Origin: Ichthyosporea sp. XGB-2017a
Taxonomy: Eukaryota > Opisthokonta > Ichthyosporea
Assembly (NCBI GenBank): GCA_002811675.1
Contig: PDIM01010368.1
Location: 20,025 to 61,906 of the forward strand
Direction: 5' to 3'
Length of the DNA: 41,882 nt
In this document: positions 18,559-27,615 of the stretch, piece by piece
Position numbering within the stretch: position 1 is the first letter of the stretch
How the letters are laid out: every line of letters begins with the position of its first letter
Program-made: the position numbers and the translations under genes
The notes under the pieces: generated by a model
What the model was told of the DNA's origin: nothing
Seen by the model: only the letters and a program-made list of their open reading frames with translations
Database searches by the model: none

Positions 18559-20191
18559 TTAAGACATATTCATCTTCTCCATATTAGCAGGCAAGTCCGC
18601 ATCCTTCCTGGGAGGCATCCTTTCGTTTTCACTGTCAAGAATTTTAGCTTCATCAAAAGTTGTAATGGCTAAACACACAAAAACAAAACACAATAAAATT
18701 AATCCCACCTTCACATAATTTCAGAACAGTATTTACCAGTATATTCCACAACCTACCTTTCTGAATACCCTTTTTACCCTGAGATAATACTCCCACAGGT
18801 ACCTTCGAATTTGGGGTCAATCCTTTCAGTCTTAGAATACTCTCACTTTCCTCCCTGAGAACTGTAAACATTCTTGCCATTTTACCAATAGCCATAATCT
18901 TATTTCTAATGACATCCTTTCTCAGTTTCGATGCATCATCTTCATCGGGTTCATTATCTGAATCAAGCTCATCGTCAGTACAAATATTAAGGATAGCCAC
19001 GAGCATATCGGTTACTTTCTCCCCCACAAATGGCAAAGACCAAGTAAACACATCCATAAAGTTGGGGAGCCAGTAAGGGTGAGGGGATGCGTTAAATTGG
19101 CGAATATTCATAACGTTGTTTTCATATTTAAGAACAGCTGCTTTGTTGTTATAAACATCCAAATAATTAGGAGCTGAAAAAATGGTTATAACAGAAGGAA
19201 ACCCAGTAGATTGACTCTTTCGGTACATTCTATACCCTGCATCTTGCGCTTCGTGTGCTCTGATGATCGAGAGCAGCTTATTTGTGTCAAGAAAGGCACA
19301 AGCGGCATAGTAGCTATAAAAATACGAGCAACCCCTTACATTATTGTGAGTGAAAAAGTCCTTATTCTTCTCATTTCCAAAATCTTCCAATGGATCAGCC
19401 CAAAGCATATCACACATTGGTCCGAAGGCAGGAGGTTCTCTGAATCTGTCAATCTTCTTGATATCATCTAATGTATTAATTTCAGGAGAAAGACCACCAT
19501 GGACACAAAGAAATTGATTGTTCATAACAGCGGCAAGTGGAAGGGCATCAAAAGACTCCATGCAAAGGTCGTAAATATTTTCATTGTACTTGTATACGCA
19601 TTCTCCTTTAAACGTAAAGTATTCTGTAAGATGGCGGCACTCATGATTACCTCTTAGCAAAAATAAAGTACCGGGGTAATTCAGCTTCAATGCCCACAAG
19701 TAGAGAACACACTCGATCGAGAAATACCCACGATCTACATAATCACCCATAAAAAGATATCTTGTACTAGAAGGATGTCCACCCACTTCGAACAACTTCA
19801 GCAAATCGTAAAATTGTCCATGAATATCCCCGCAAACAGTAACTGGGGCCTCCACTGCTAAAAGATTGGACTCTTTTGAGAGACACGCAGTTCCCAGTTT
19901 TATAATCTTCTCCGCGCAATCAAGAGCAAGTCTACCCTCATAAGTAAAATGTTCCTTCAACACGTCAGGCTTGGGAAGATCGCCATCCCCAAAGACCTCC
20001 TCGATAGTGAGCAAATTTCCCGCCGGTGCAGGAACTTCTGCTCAAACGAAAAAAACAAAAAACAACAAAAAAAAGTCTCTAATTAGTATGCTCATTCTAC
20101 GTATCCAATCGCCCAATTCATTCGATCCACAGCACAACTACCAACCTTGACAGTTTCTCTCAACTGTAGATTTAGGTGCTTCATCTGCCAT
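18559..20191 (-). CDS. CNA1: Calcineurin catalytic subunit A (PP2B)
   Basis: Three exons on the minus strand, 20191-20146, 20040-18757 and 18668-18559, encode 479 residues. The metallophosphatase motifs are intact: [10 protein letters not shown] (~residue 85), [20 protein letters not shown], and later CVHGGLSPE and [11 protein letters not shown]. After the catalytic core come the calcineurin B-binding helix region, an acidic linker, a calmodulin-binding segment with [20 protein letters not shown], and in the last exon the autoinhibitory segment [20 protein letters not shown]. The enzyme is the Ca2+/calmodulin-activated Ser/Thr phosphatase. The short first exon (MADEAPKST...) was placed because it joins in phase and begins with the only nearby ATG. 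Reading past 18757 without splicing loses the autoinhibitory domain. Confidence 0.96.
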
Positions 20192-22118
20192 TTCTATTTA
20201 CTATTAATTTTAAATCGCTAAGATTACAAAGAAAGCACACTAACAAAACAAAAAAAAAAAACTCCAAGAAATAAAAGATTTACAAAACCGCAGAAATGAT
20301 TAAGAAATAGCAAAACCCTCCGCTTTTATAATAAATCAATTGTCCTTTGAAGTAATTAACCACCCTTTCCTAACCAAGTCGTTTCTCTGCTCCAAACTAA
20401 AACACAGTCCGCAATTAACAACCAAGGCAAGGCACTCACTATAATAATCTTGATAGAATCCCCTCTCTTACTATACGATAATGCAGTAAAGAACAAAATA
20501 AAGGTCCAAAAAAAAACAAATTATAATTCAGAAACGACACTGCAAGGGGAATTATAAATTATAACAACTTCTGGCAGCTTGATAATAATAGCCCCCTTTT
20601 GCGGGTTGTTACTTGTTTTATTTTTTCAACCAGCAAGAAGGGCGAAGGCGCCTGGCGCCCGCATCGGCCATCGAGATTCGAGGGCCTGTGGGCCCTGCAG
20701 TGCCCTGTACTGTGCCGACTGCCGGCCCCGTCAAGAAGCGTTAGCGACCTTTAATATTCCAGTAAAAAAAATAAACAATCAAAGTTAAAATAGTCTGCAC
20801 AGCAAGTGTGGACGAGCGAAGCTTGTGTAAGGGATCCAGTTTTGAGAAGCATAATTTTGGGGGGATGGGGGTTTTATCCAATCAGAAGGCTGCATTTATC
20901 ATATATCCTCGAAAAAATTGACCGTCAAAAAGGGCCTGAGCTGATGAGAGAAAAACGCTACGCTGCGCTTCGCTCAATAAATTGTTTATACGTCGCGCAC
21001 TATGCATGTACAATTAAAAGAGCTGCTTATTATGTAGTAGATAGATAGACAGGATACGTTACCTTCCTGCATTGCAGCTAACTGGTTTCTTTGGAAGTTT
21101 CTTTTGACATTTTGTTGCAGACTCTTGTTGTGTACGAACAGTACTACTAGTACACGGCTACTTTTTAAATAGTTATTGATGTATGCAATGTTTGAACTAT
21201 TATGTGTGAGCTCATTACGCATGTATGAGTGCTGTTTCCGATAAAGATGCGTCATGAGGCATGCCCCTTTTTCTCGAAATGGACTGCCTCTGAGTTTTTG
21301 TGTCATTGGTTGCTTCATTGTATATTGGTACCGTGTTACTTTTGGAATTTTTTATTCACTAAGCTCGACACTTAGAATCAAGTTGCTCATCTCCTCTTTC
21401 GTATTTCGATTGTTCAACGAATGGAAATCGAATGGTAATTGAAAAACAAAGGCTTCTATTACGTTCAAGACAAAGTAGGTTTCAAAGGAGACGAGAAAAG
21501 TTTTGCTGATTTCCGGCTGATTTCGCTTCACCGTCACATAGAATCCTTTTCAGTCAGCAAAACTACTTATCAGTTGAACCTTTTACCACTCTTTCAAAGT
21601 TTTCTTCCTAGCATATTCTGGACGTGTTCGAAAATTCTCCAATAACATTGCGAAAACATTATAAAGGGCGACTATTAAATAGATCCTTATAAATTAGGGT
21701 TGCGCCTGGAAGTACGAGCCCCAGACCAAGCCCGGTTAGGACCCAATATTTCCCATGCGCATGCCCCTTCACATTTTTCTATGGGCAGTTTCATACATAA
21801 CAAACTCTCCATACAAAATCCCCATACAAATACCGACTCTTTAGCATACCCCCGGGGCCAACACGTTAAATCACTGGTGAGTTTTATGCCCGAGTCAGTG
21901 ATTAAATGCATCAGATTCCTCCCAAACATGCGGCAATTTGGGAGAGAAATATCCGTCAAGGAGAGACTCAGAGAGGATTATTACGGGTATTTTATAAGAA
22001 ATAGAAAGGTGAGAAATTTAGTGTCGCTCGCGGTTTTTACTTTTTTATCTCTTTGATTCTTTGTTTTGATTTTTTTTTTTTGCTTTTCTCTTTCAATTTT
22101 TATTTTTCTTCTTCGACT

Positions 22119-22198
<80 letters not shown>

Positions 22199-22203
22199 CT
22201 TTT
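20192..22203. other. Gene-poor 2-kb stretch before the assembly gap
   Basis: I see no gene I can support. 20192-20560 is the AT-rich calcineurin promoter side. About 20640-20740 is GC-rich and contains GGCGCCTGGCGCC. Open frames at 20986-21318 (minus) and 21700-22056 (plus) have no recognisable features. AGTACT with flanking GTGTAC/GTACAC arms lies around 21130-21153. Two CCATACAAA elements lie at 21809-21817 and 21822-21830. A possible exon ending at a GTGAGA donor near 22008 would read MRQFGREISVKERLREDYYG, but nothing downstream confirms it. From 22070 on the sequence is T-rich, then pure T from 22121. Confidence 0.4.
22121..22198. repeat. Homopolymer T run (78 nt)
   Basis: An uninterrupted run of 78 T directly abuts the assembly gap. 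Its true length is uncertain, because such runs are often mis-sized in assemblies. A similar 87-nt T run occurs at 35484-35570 and a 33-nt A run at 22576-22608. Confidence 0.9.
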
Positions 22204-22288
22204 NNNNNNNNNNNNNNNNNNNNNNNNNNNNNNNNNNNNNNNNNNNNNNNNNNNNNNNNNNNNNNNNNNNNNNNNNNNNNNNNNNNNN
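22204..22288. other. Assembly gap (85 N)
   Basis: 85 undetermined bases follow the T run. The gap interrupts an open reading frame on the minus strand that begins at 22520. The real distance across the gap is unknown. Confidence 0.98.
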
Positions 22289-22520
22289 CTGCAGCGTTCT
22301 TATTACCAAGACGATTTAAAGTGTCTACATAAGCCCTTTTCGCGTTTGCAACACTTCGCGCGTGTTCTCGTTCCCTACATACTTCTCTTAGTTCGTTGCG
22401 AGAAAGAGTTCTACCAAGTGGTACTCCTTCATCATTAGTTCTCAATTCTTCCAACTCGCTAGGTCGATTATTTTCTTTATCGAAACCTTGGCACATATAA
22501 ACTCGGTTTTCACCCGACAT
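22289..22520 (-). CDS. Unknown protein, 5' part only (truncated by gap)
   Basis: An ATG at 22520 on the minus strand opens a frame of 77 codons that runs into the gap. It begins MSGENRVYMCQGFDKENNRP and is rich in charged residues (RNELREVCREREHARS), probably helical. I recognise no family. The composition looks like real coding sequence, not repeat-derived. The continuation past the gap is poly-A/Lys-rich and not credible as coding, so the rest of the gene (or an intron) must lie in the missing sequence. It is head-to-head with the coiled-coil gene at 23034. Confidence 0.45.
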
Positions 22521-22574
22521 CGTGTGCTAAACAGTAAACACACACACAAACACAAATCAAACAACAAAACAAAA

Positions 22575-22610
<36 letters not shown>

Positions 22611-23033
22611 AAAAGAAAAAGCCATAACTCACACATTCCAAACAACAAAGTGGACTGGGGCACATCTGCAGCGTCAGTGTTCACTATAGAAATTCCTATA
22701 GTGCAGGTGACAGGAGAGCTTCAATATAGACCATATTTGCCATCACGCTGATCACCCCTCGGGAACTCCAAACTGCTTTCGCCGCCTCGAAATTTCTGCG
22801 CGTGTTTTATATAACTTCTCTAAAGCTGTCTATTTTATATTTCTTGGGCTGAAAATAGCCAATTATGACGGTCTTGAATTTAGATATGTGCATTATCCTT
22901 GCTTTTTTTAACATACTAATAAATAACGTGAAGCTTTGGATTTTATGCCCGAGCTAAAACACTTGCACGATAGGCAAAGAGTTGAGTTAATTGATTGGTC
23001 TTCTGTGATAAGCTTAGGTGTTCGGTGTTTAGA
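22521..23033. promoter_or_regulatory. Divergent promoter region with a 33-nt A run
   Basis: Intergenic DNA between the truncated minus-strand gene and the plus-strand coiled-coil gene. It has a CA/A-rich segment and a pure A run at 22576-22608. An imperfect CACTATAGAAATTCCTATAGTGC inverted repeat is centred near 22692. No coding sequence is supported. Confidence 0.4.
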
Positions 23034-24974
23034 ATGTCAGAGGCTGTGTACTTGAGCAATATTATTTGCTCCTCGAAAGACACCGCTGGTATACTTACAA
23101 AAGACAAATGGGCTGCTCCAGCAAAAAACACTGCTGACGACGTTCCTGTAAAATTCTCCAGTCGAGTTGCTGATGATCTATCCCTCTTAGATATTTCATG
23201 TAACTCTTTAAATACTTCACTTGATAAGTACGATGTTGATCGCAGTACAATTCAATCGCGAAGCTTACCATCTTCTCCAAAAACCCTTGCACGCCCTTTT
23301 GAAGCTAAAAGCACCACCCTAGGACTACCTGGGAGCATATCATCAGCTGTTAATTCCCCGGTAAAAGAAAGTGAGATAAAAAATAGAGAAATTGCCGTAG
23401 ATTCAAAACCTGAAAAAGGCCCGAAATTGTGCAAAGCTTTATTTTCATCAGATCAAAAGGTGGGAGAAAATTCCTGCGAGGAAAGTTTTACTATTCATCG
23501 CTCAAAAAAACACGCAAAAGAAACCGCAAAATCGAAGTTACTCCAAAGTCCCCATTCTAATGAGAAGCTATTTAATCCCAATGCTTCCCCTCAAAGAGCT
23601 CGGAAGCTGCCCCCTAGTCCTCTAAGGAAAGGTCGAAGCATTGAAACAGGTAAAGCACTTCGTCCACATGGGGAACGTCCTTGTGAAAATGTTGCTGTGG
23701 AGAGACGATCTTTTGATCTTAAATCGCGCATGATGGATATATTTGATTTGGGGGGCCAAGAAAAGCAAGGCTCGATAGAATCCGCGCCAACGAAAACGAA
23801 AACCCACGCAGATATGGCGAGGGAGAGGGACGCGTATAAGAAGAAGTGCAGAGATGTTTCTGCTCTGAATGAATCTCTTAAAGGAGAAATTGAAATATTG
23901 CAAAGTCAGCTTGATAGCAAAGGGGAAGCGATTTGTATTCTAAAAAAGGAACTTATAGCAAGTAAGCAAGGTGAAAGATCATTTGCTGAACAGCTGACCC
24001 AGTCAGAAACAACCTGTAATTCACTGTCGGAAAAAGTTCGAAGATGCGAAAAAATGATACAGGATTCCCAACGTAATCTCCTTGAAATGGAGGAAAGAAA
24101 CCATAGCATTCAATGTGAAAACTGCGACTTGCAGGATAAATTAACATTTGTTAAATCTCGGGCGGCTGAACTGCAAAGTAAATTGAGCGTAAAATCCACT
24201 GAAAGTGAGGGATTGAACCATCAAAATTCCTCTTTGAGATCTGAAATTGATGATTTGAAGAACCGGCAAACTTTATGGGACAAAGAGCGCATAGAGCTTC
24301 ATGGTGTAATCGAATCCCTTAAGTTACAAGCAGAAATGGGGCAAAAGGTGAAAGGTGAGTACACCTTGAAAATGAAAAGCAATGAAGTCGAGCTGAGAAA
24401 TGCCTTAGAAGCGAAAGATGGTGCAATCAAGCAGAGGGATTCTCTAGTGGATGAGATATCTGAAATGAGCGACAAAATTGACAAACTTGTAGAACAGAGG
24501 AATTTTTTTAAGAGAAAGGCAGAAAGTATATCCCGTGATATGCAAAAAATATTGAAAGACTCTTCTATTGAACAGCTAGAATCGTTTCCAAAAATGGACG
24601 AAGAAAACCAAAACCTCCGCGCTCAAGTTTTGTCTTTACGAATGAGCTTAAAAGATGCTCTCGTTTCCTGTGACGCATATAAGCACGCATTCCAAGAGCA
24701 ATTGTCTAGAAATACATGTGTAGATGGACTAAAATCGGTGTTTGCTTGGAAAAATGACATGAAAACCCTTGCTACCAAATTTGCGGAACAAATTGCAGAA
24801 AAGGAGGAGGCATTAGCCCATAAAAAAGTTGCAACACGGATGCTTGCAAAGAAACTGTCAATTTTGGAAGAAGAAAATGCAAGTATGAGGGACCAGATGT
24901 CTCGCCTAGCTGTACCTCCAAATAATACCAATGAAACAGTTTGCCGTAGTACCCCCCTGAGTAAAGCTGCTTAA
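23034..24974 (+). CDS. Coiled-coil protein with Ser-Pro-rich N-terminus, function unknown
   Basis: Single exon, 646 residues from the ATG at 23034. Residues 1-260 are low in hydrophobics and hold several Ser-Pro sites (for example SLPSSPKTLARP and KLPPSPLRKGRS), possible CDK-type phosphorylation sites. From ~260 to ~620 the sequence is an almost continuous heptad-rich coiled coil with a short break near FAWKNDMKTLA. The layout resembles centrosomal, spindle or cytoskeletal scaffold proteins, but I cannot name a family. The gene is convergent with the RalGPS-like gene; their stop codons are only 67 bp apart. Confidence 0.75.
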   Translation: MSEAVYLSNIICSSKDTAGILTKDKWAAPAKNTADDVPVKFSSRVADDLSLLDISCNSLNTSLDKYDVDRSTIQSRSLPSSPKTLARPFEAKSTTLGLPGSISSAVNSPVKESEIKNREIAVDSKPEKGPKLCKALFSSDQKVGENSCEESFTIHRSKKHAKETAKSKLLQSPHSNEKLFNPNASPQRARKLPPSPLRKGRSIETGKALRPHGERPCENVAVERRSFDLKSRMMDIFDLGGQEKQGSIESAPTKTKTHADMARERDAYKKKCRDVSALNESLKGEIEILQSQLDSKGEAICILKKELIASKQGERSFAEQLTQSETTCNSLSEKVRRCEKMIQDSQRNLLEMEERNHSIQCENCDLQDKLTFVKSRAAELQSKLSVKSTESEGLNHQNSSLRSEIDDLKNRQTLWDKERIELHGVIESLKLQAEMGQKVKGEYTLKMKSNEVELRNALEAKDGAIKQRDSLVDEISEMSDKIDKLVEQRNFFKRKAESISRDMQKILKDSSIEQLESFPKMDEENQNLRAQVLSLRMSLKDALVSCDAYKHAFQEQLSRNTCVDGLKSVFAWKNDMKTLATKFAEQIAEKEEALAHKKVATRMLAKKLSILEEENASMRDQMSRLAVPPNNTNETVCRSTPLSKAA

Positions 24975-25041
24975 ATAATCTGGGTACTTTATTGCAGATA
25001 TGTTGCTTTGCGCAATGCACGTCGAACATGTGAACTTAATT

Positions 25042-27135
25042 TTAGCCCTTCTATAGTTGAATTAAATTATTCTGAGCAAAATTTTGGTCTTCGTTAGTTC
25101 CTTGAAACTCGCATAACGAATCTCAAAAACATTAATGTGTAGATACTTACTTCTCTAAGTGATTGCTGAGCTTTACGTATACTATTTATCCATAGCTTGC
25201 ACATTTTCTCTGTTTCAGCTGTAAATACATAGTAAGAATTCTCTGGTGTTAAAATTCCAAAAGAATTTTTCTTTCCTAACTTTCCCTCGACTTCCTGAAC
25301 TTCGCAATCTCTGATACTTAGAGTTTGAAATACCTTTCCTTTAAACTAAAAAATAGCAACTCACCTATTTTAATCATCTATTCTTGACAAACCACTTTTG
25401 CTTTGTGTGCATACATTCGAATACTTACAGATGTTCTTTCACTGCCCTTTTTCTTCTTTTTATAGAAGACCAGTAGTGTGTCTAATAGCACAGTCCATAG
25501 TTTTCTCTTTCTTTTGATCACACATTTTTTTCCATTGAAAGTTATACACTTCCGCTTAATTATGCCCGAACAGTGAATATCCGCCTTTTTTGTACATCCA
25601 TTCCCATCCCCATAACTTATTGTTCCGCTTTCCAAATTAATTCCCTCATCGCTTGTTCCTAAATTACTTTGATTGGATATCTGCCCGCTAGAAACCATGC
25701 TTGTGGTACTCCTCGATGTGGTTGACGAAATTGTTCTCTCTGATGCGGTACTTTGATTGCCCAATACAGCAATGCTTAGGAGAATGGACTCCTCAGTGCA
25801 AGAAAGTTTTCGCAGACTTTGGCACCTCCTATGATAACTGTACTTATAAGAGCTACTGTCACTTGTATTTTCTTCACTGTCACTCTCTGCAGACGGCAAA
25901 TCAAAACTGTCGTCCAGGAGACTTTGCTGCCTTCGACACGCTTTACCGCGAGGTACCATAGTTATGGGAATTTCACAGTCTTCTGTGTTGTAAATGCTAG
26001 AAGTATGATAGTCGATATTCGCTATACTATTACTTCGTTGGGAGCCGATAGATGAAGGTATTGAGCCAAATATATCCTGCTCAAATGAACGGCGACTTCC
26101 AAAACTAGAGTCTGTAGCAGCCGACGAGATTCCATCATTGCTACTTGCACTGTTACTAACCGTCTCACTGGAGGTTCTCCTTGCCGTACAGGGACTATTT
26201 GTTTGTGATCGTATAGGAATTAGCGATGGTATTTTTATAGATGAGTTTAAAGGCTCCAAGCTGGCTGACTTAAACAGCCCCCCTTCTCTGTGTGTAGATA
26301 TATTGCTATTTTCTTTTGGCTCCCTTTTCAGTGACAGCTGATAGTTATTTTCATCCATGATATTTCCAAGCTCATCAAAATAGCTGAAGGAAAGTAAATA
26401 TCCCAGCACACCCTCATTCTCTGTGAGAAATCCATAGTTTGAATTTTGAAATCGTCTGATCTGTTTTAATATTATATTCAATCTTTCTTGTTGGCCCTCC
26501 TTGCCTAGATTGTAAACAAATGTAATATCTGTCAAGTAAAGGCCAAGATATGGAATACAAGGCAAACCACGTGAATCTAGCTCGTTTCTCAAATTTTGAG
26601 AGTTGCTTTCCTCTGAGAACAGGTACTTAAGATCTTTGAAAATCCCATTCTCTCTTTTACTCAACAGAGCCCATGTCTTTTTAAGCCGATGAATTGGAAC
26701 AGAACGCAAGCCAGAAAAGATTGCAAAAGAAGAAGAAAAGTTATTTAAATCAAGAAGTTCCCTTGCTGTCCTTAAAAACTGTGCTAAAACCTCGGACCTC
26801 TCCTTTGCTGTTTCCCTTTCAAGTATTTCTGAAATAACCCAGTACGAAACGCGGTTAAATCTATGAATGCAATTAACAACATTCGGTGCCTTATCTGTTT
26901 TGCCTTTGGCATTCCAGTTACAGTTTACAAGTTCATTCTCAAGCACCGGTCGGAACACTCGATAATCTGCTATCGTACATTGCTCAGCAAGGTCACGGGG
27001 AGAAAGCAATCGCACATCTGGCTTTTCTGTGTTCACATGCTGTAAGCCGGCAAATGAATTTCTTTTGGAAAGCTTTTGCAACCTGGCATTTCCTCCCAAC
27101 TGAAGTGATTTCTTTCGAGTATGAGGACTAAACAT
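25042..27135 (-). CDS. RALGPS: RalGPS-like RasGEF with C-terminal PH domain
   Basis: Three exons on the minus strand, 27135-25429, 25345-25151 and 25050-25042, for 636 residues. The introns (83 and 100 nt) are phase 0. Residues ~40-285 are a CDC25-type RasGEF domain without an upstream REM module: SPRDLAEQCTIADYRVF, NVVNCIHRFNRVSYWVISEI, IHRLKKTWALLSKR, IPYLGLYLTDITFVY and NNYQLSLKREP, very close to animal RalGPS1/2. A ~220-residue Ser/Thr-rich linker follows. A PH domain is then split by the first intron: RKRKLWTVLLDTLLVFYKKK, then FKGKVFQTLSIRDCEVQEV, with the terminal tryptophan helix KMCKLWINSIRKA. RalGPS proteins activate Ral GTPases at membranes. The ATG at 27135 follows an in-frame TAA upstream. 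The last three-codon exon is the weakest part; without that splice the frame ends at about 25096. Confidence 0.85.
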
Positions 27136-27179
27136 AGCAGAAAGATTTCGAAAACATGACAAATCCAAATCTTGGCCGT

Positions 27180-27193
27180 GTGATAATTATCAC
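27180..27193. promoter_or_regulatory. 14-bp perfect palindrome upstream of the RalGPS-like gene
   Basis: GTGATAATTATCAC reads the same on both strands and lies 45-58 bp upstream of the RalGPS ATG, between it and the small ORF. It has the form of a site for a homodimeric DNA-binding protein (homeodomain- or GATA-like half sites). No factor can be named. Confidence 0.4.
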
Positions 27194-27236
27194 TTTTTCA
27201 CCCAATACATGCGGGCGAAATAAAAAATGAAGGACC

Positions 27237-27488
27237 TTAGTATGGCGGAAAAAGGCAAAAGACAGAAAGAAAAAAGCATTGGAAAAACACAAAAAAAACT
27301 GCAATAATAGAAAAAGAAAGTTCTACTGTATGGTTCTCATTTTCCCTTATAAGTATAAATACCGGAAAAATAAAATATGGCCAAAAAGCCCCCATAATAA
27401 AGTCTAGCGTGGAAAATTCTGGCACAGAAGAGATGAAAGGCATTCCTTCGTATCTCTTCATTTCAAATGTAGGGTCAGAGGATGTCAT
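27237..27488 (-). CDS. Possible small membrane protein, 83 residues
   Basis: The ATG at 27488 (minus) opens an 83-codon frame. The N-terminal half looks like ordinary coding sequence (MTSSDPTFEMKRYEGMPFIS). It is followed by two very hydrophobic segments separated by IRENENHT. A 64-nt stretch inside it (27362-27299) has GTATTT and TTATTGCAG ends and could be an intron; splicing would change the C-terminus and extend it into the RalGPS leader. It sits on the same strand as RalGPS, 101 bp upstream. It may be an independent small gene, an upstream ORF or an unspliced 5' exon. No family is recognised. Confidence 0.35.
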   Translation of the reverse strand: MTSSDPTFEMKRYEGMPFISSVPEFSTLDFIMGAFWPYFIFPVFILIRENENHTVELSFSIIAVFFVFFQCFFLSVFCLFPPY

Positions 27489-27615
27489 GAAAAGTGAGCA
27501 GAGCGGGAGGGGAATTACTTAGTTTCTTTGATTCATTGTCGTTCAAAAACTTTACATTTATTTCCTACATACAAAACATAAAACTAACCTCTTAATTAAT
27601 TACAGTAACATATCT

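Noticed and set aside
20579..20788. GC-rich plus-strand frame of 69 codons
   Set aside because: No ATG, no recognisable motif, and a base composition that reflects a local GC-rich island.
20986..21318. 110-codon minus-strand frame with an ATG
   Set aside because: No family features, irregular composition and no splice context; left as unsupported.
21700..22056. 118-codon plus-strand frame read as one gene
   Set aside because: The first half overlaps intergenic motifs and looks random. Only the last ~40 codons look protein-like, and they are noted as a possible exon.
22053..22319. Frames running through the T run and N gap
   Set aside because: They are artefacts of homopolymer Phe/Lys and undetermined bases.
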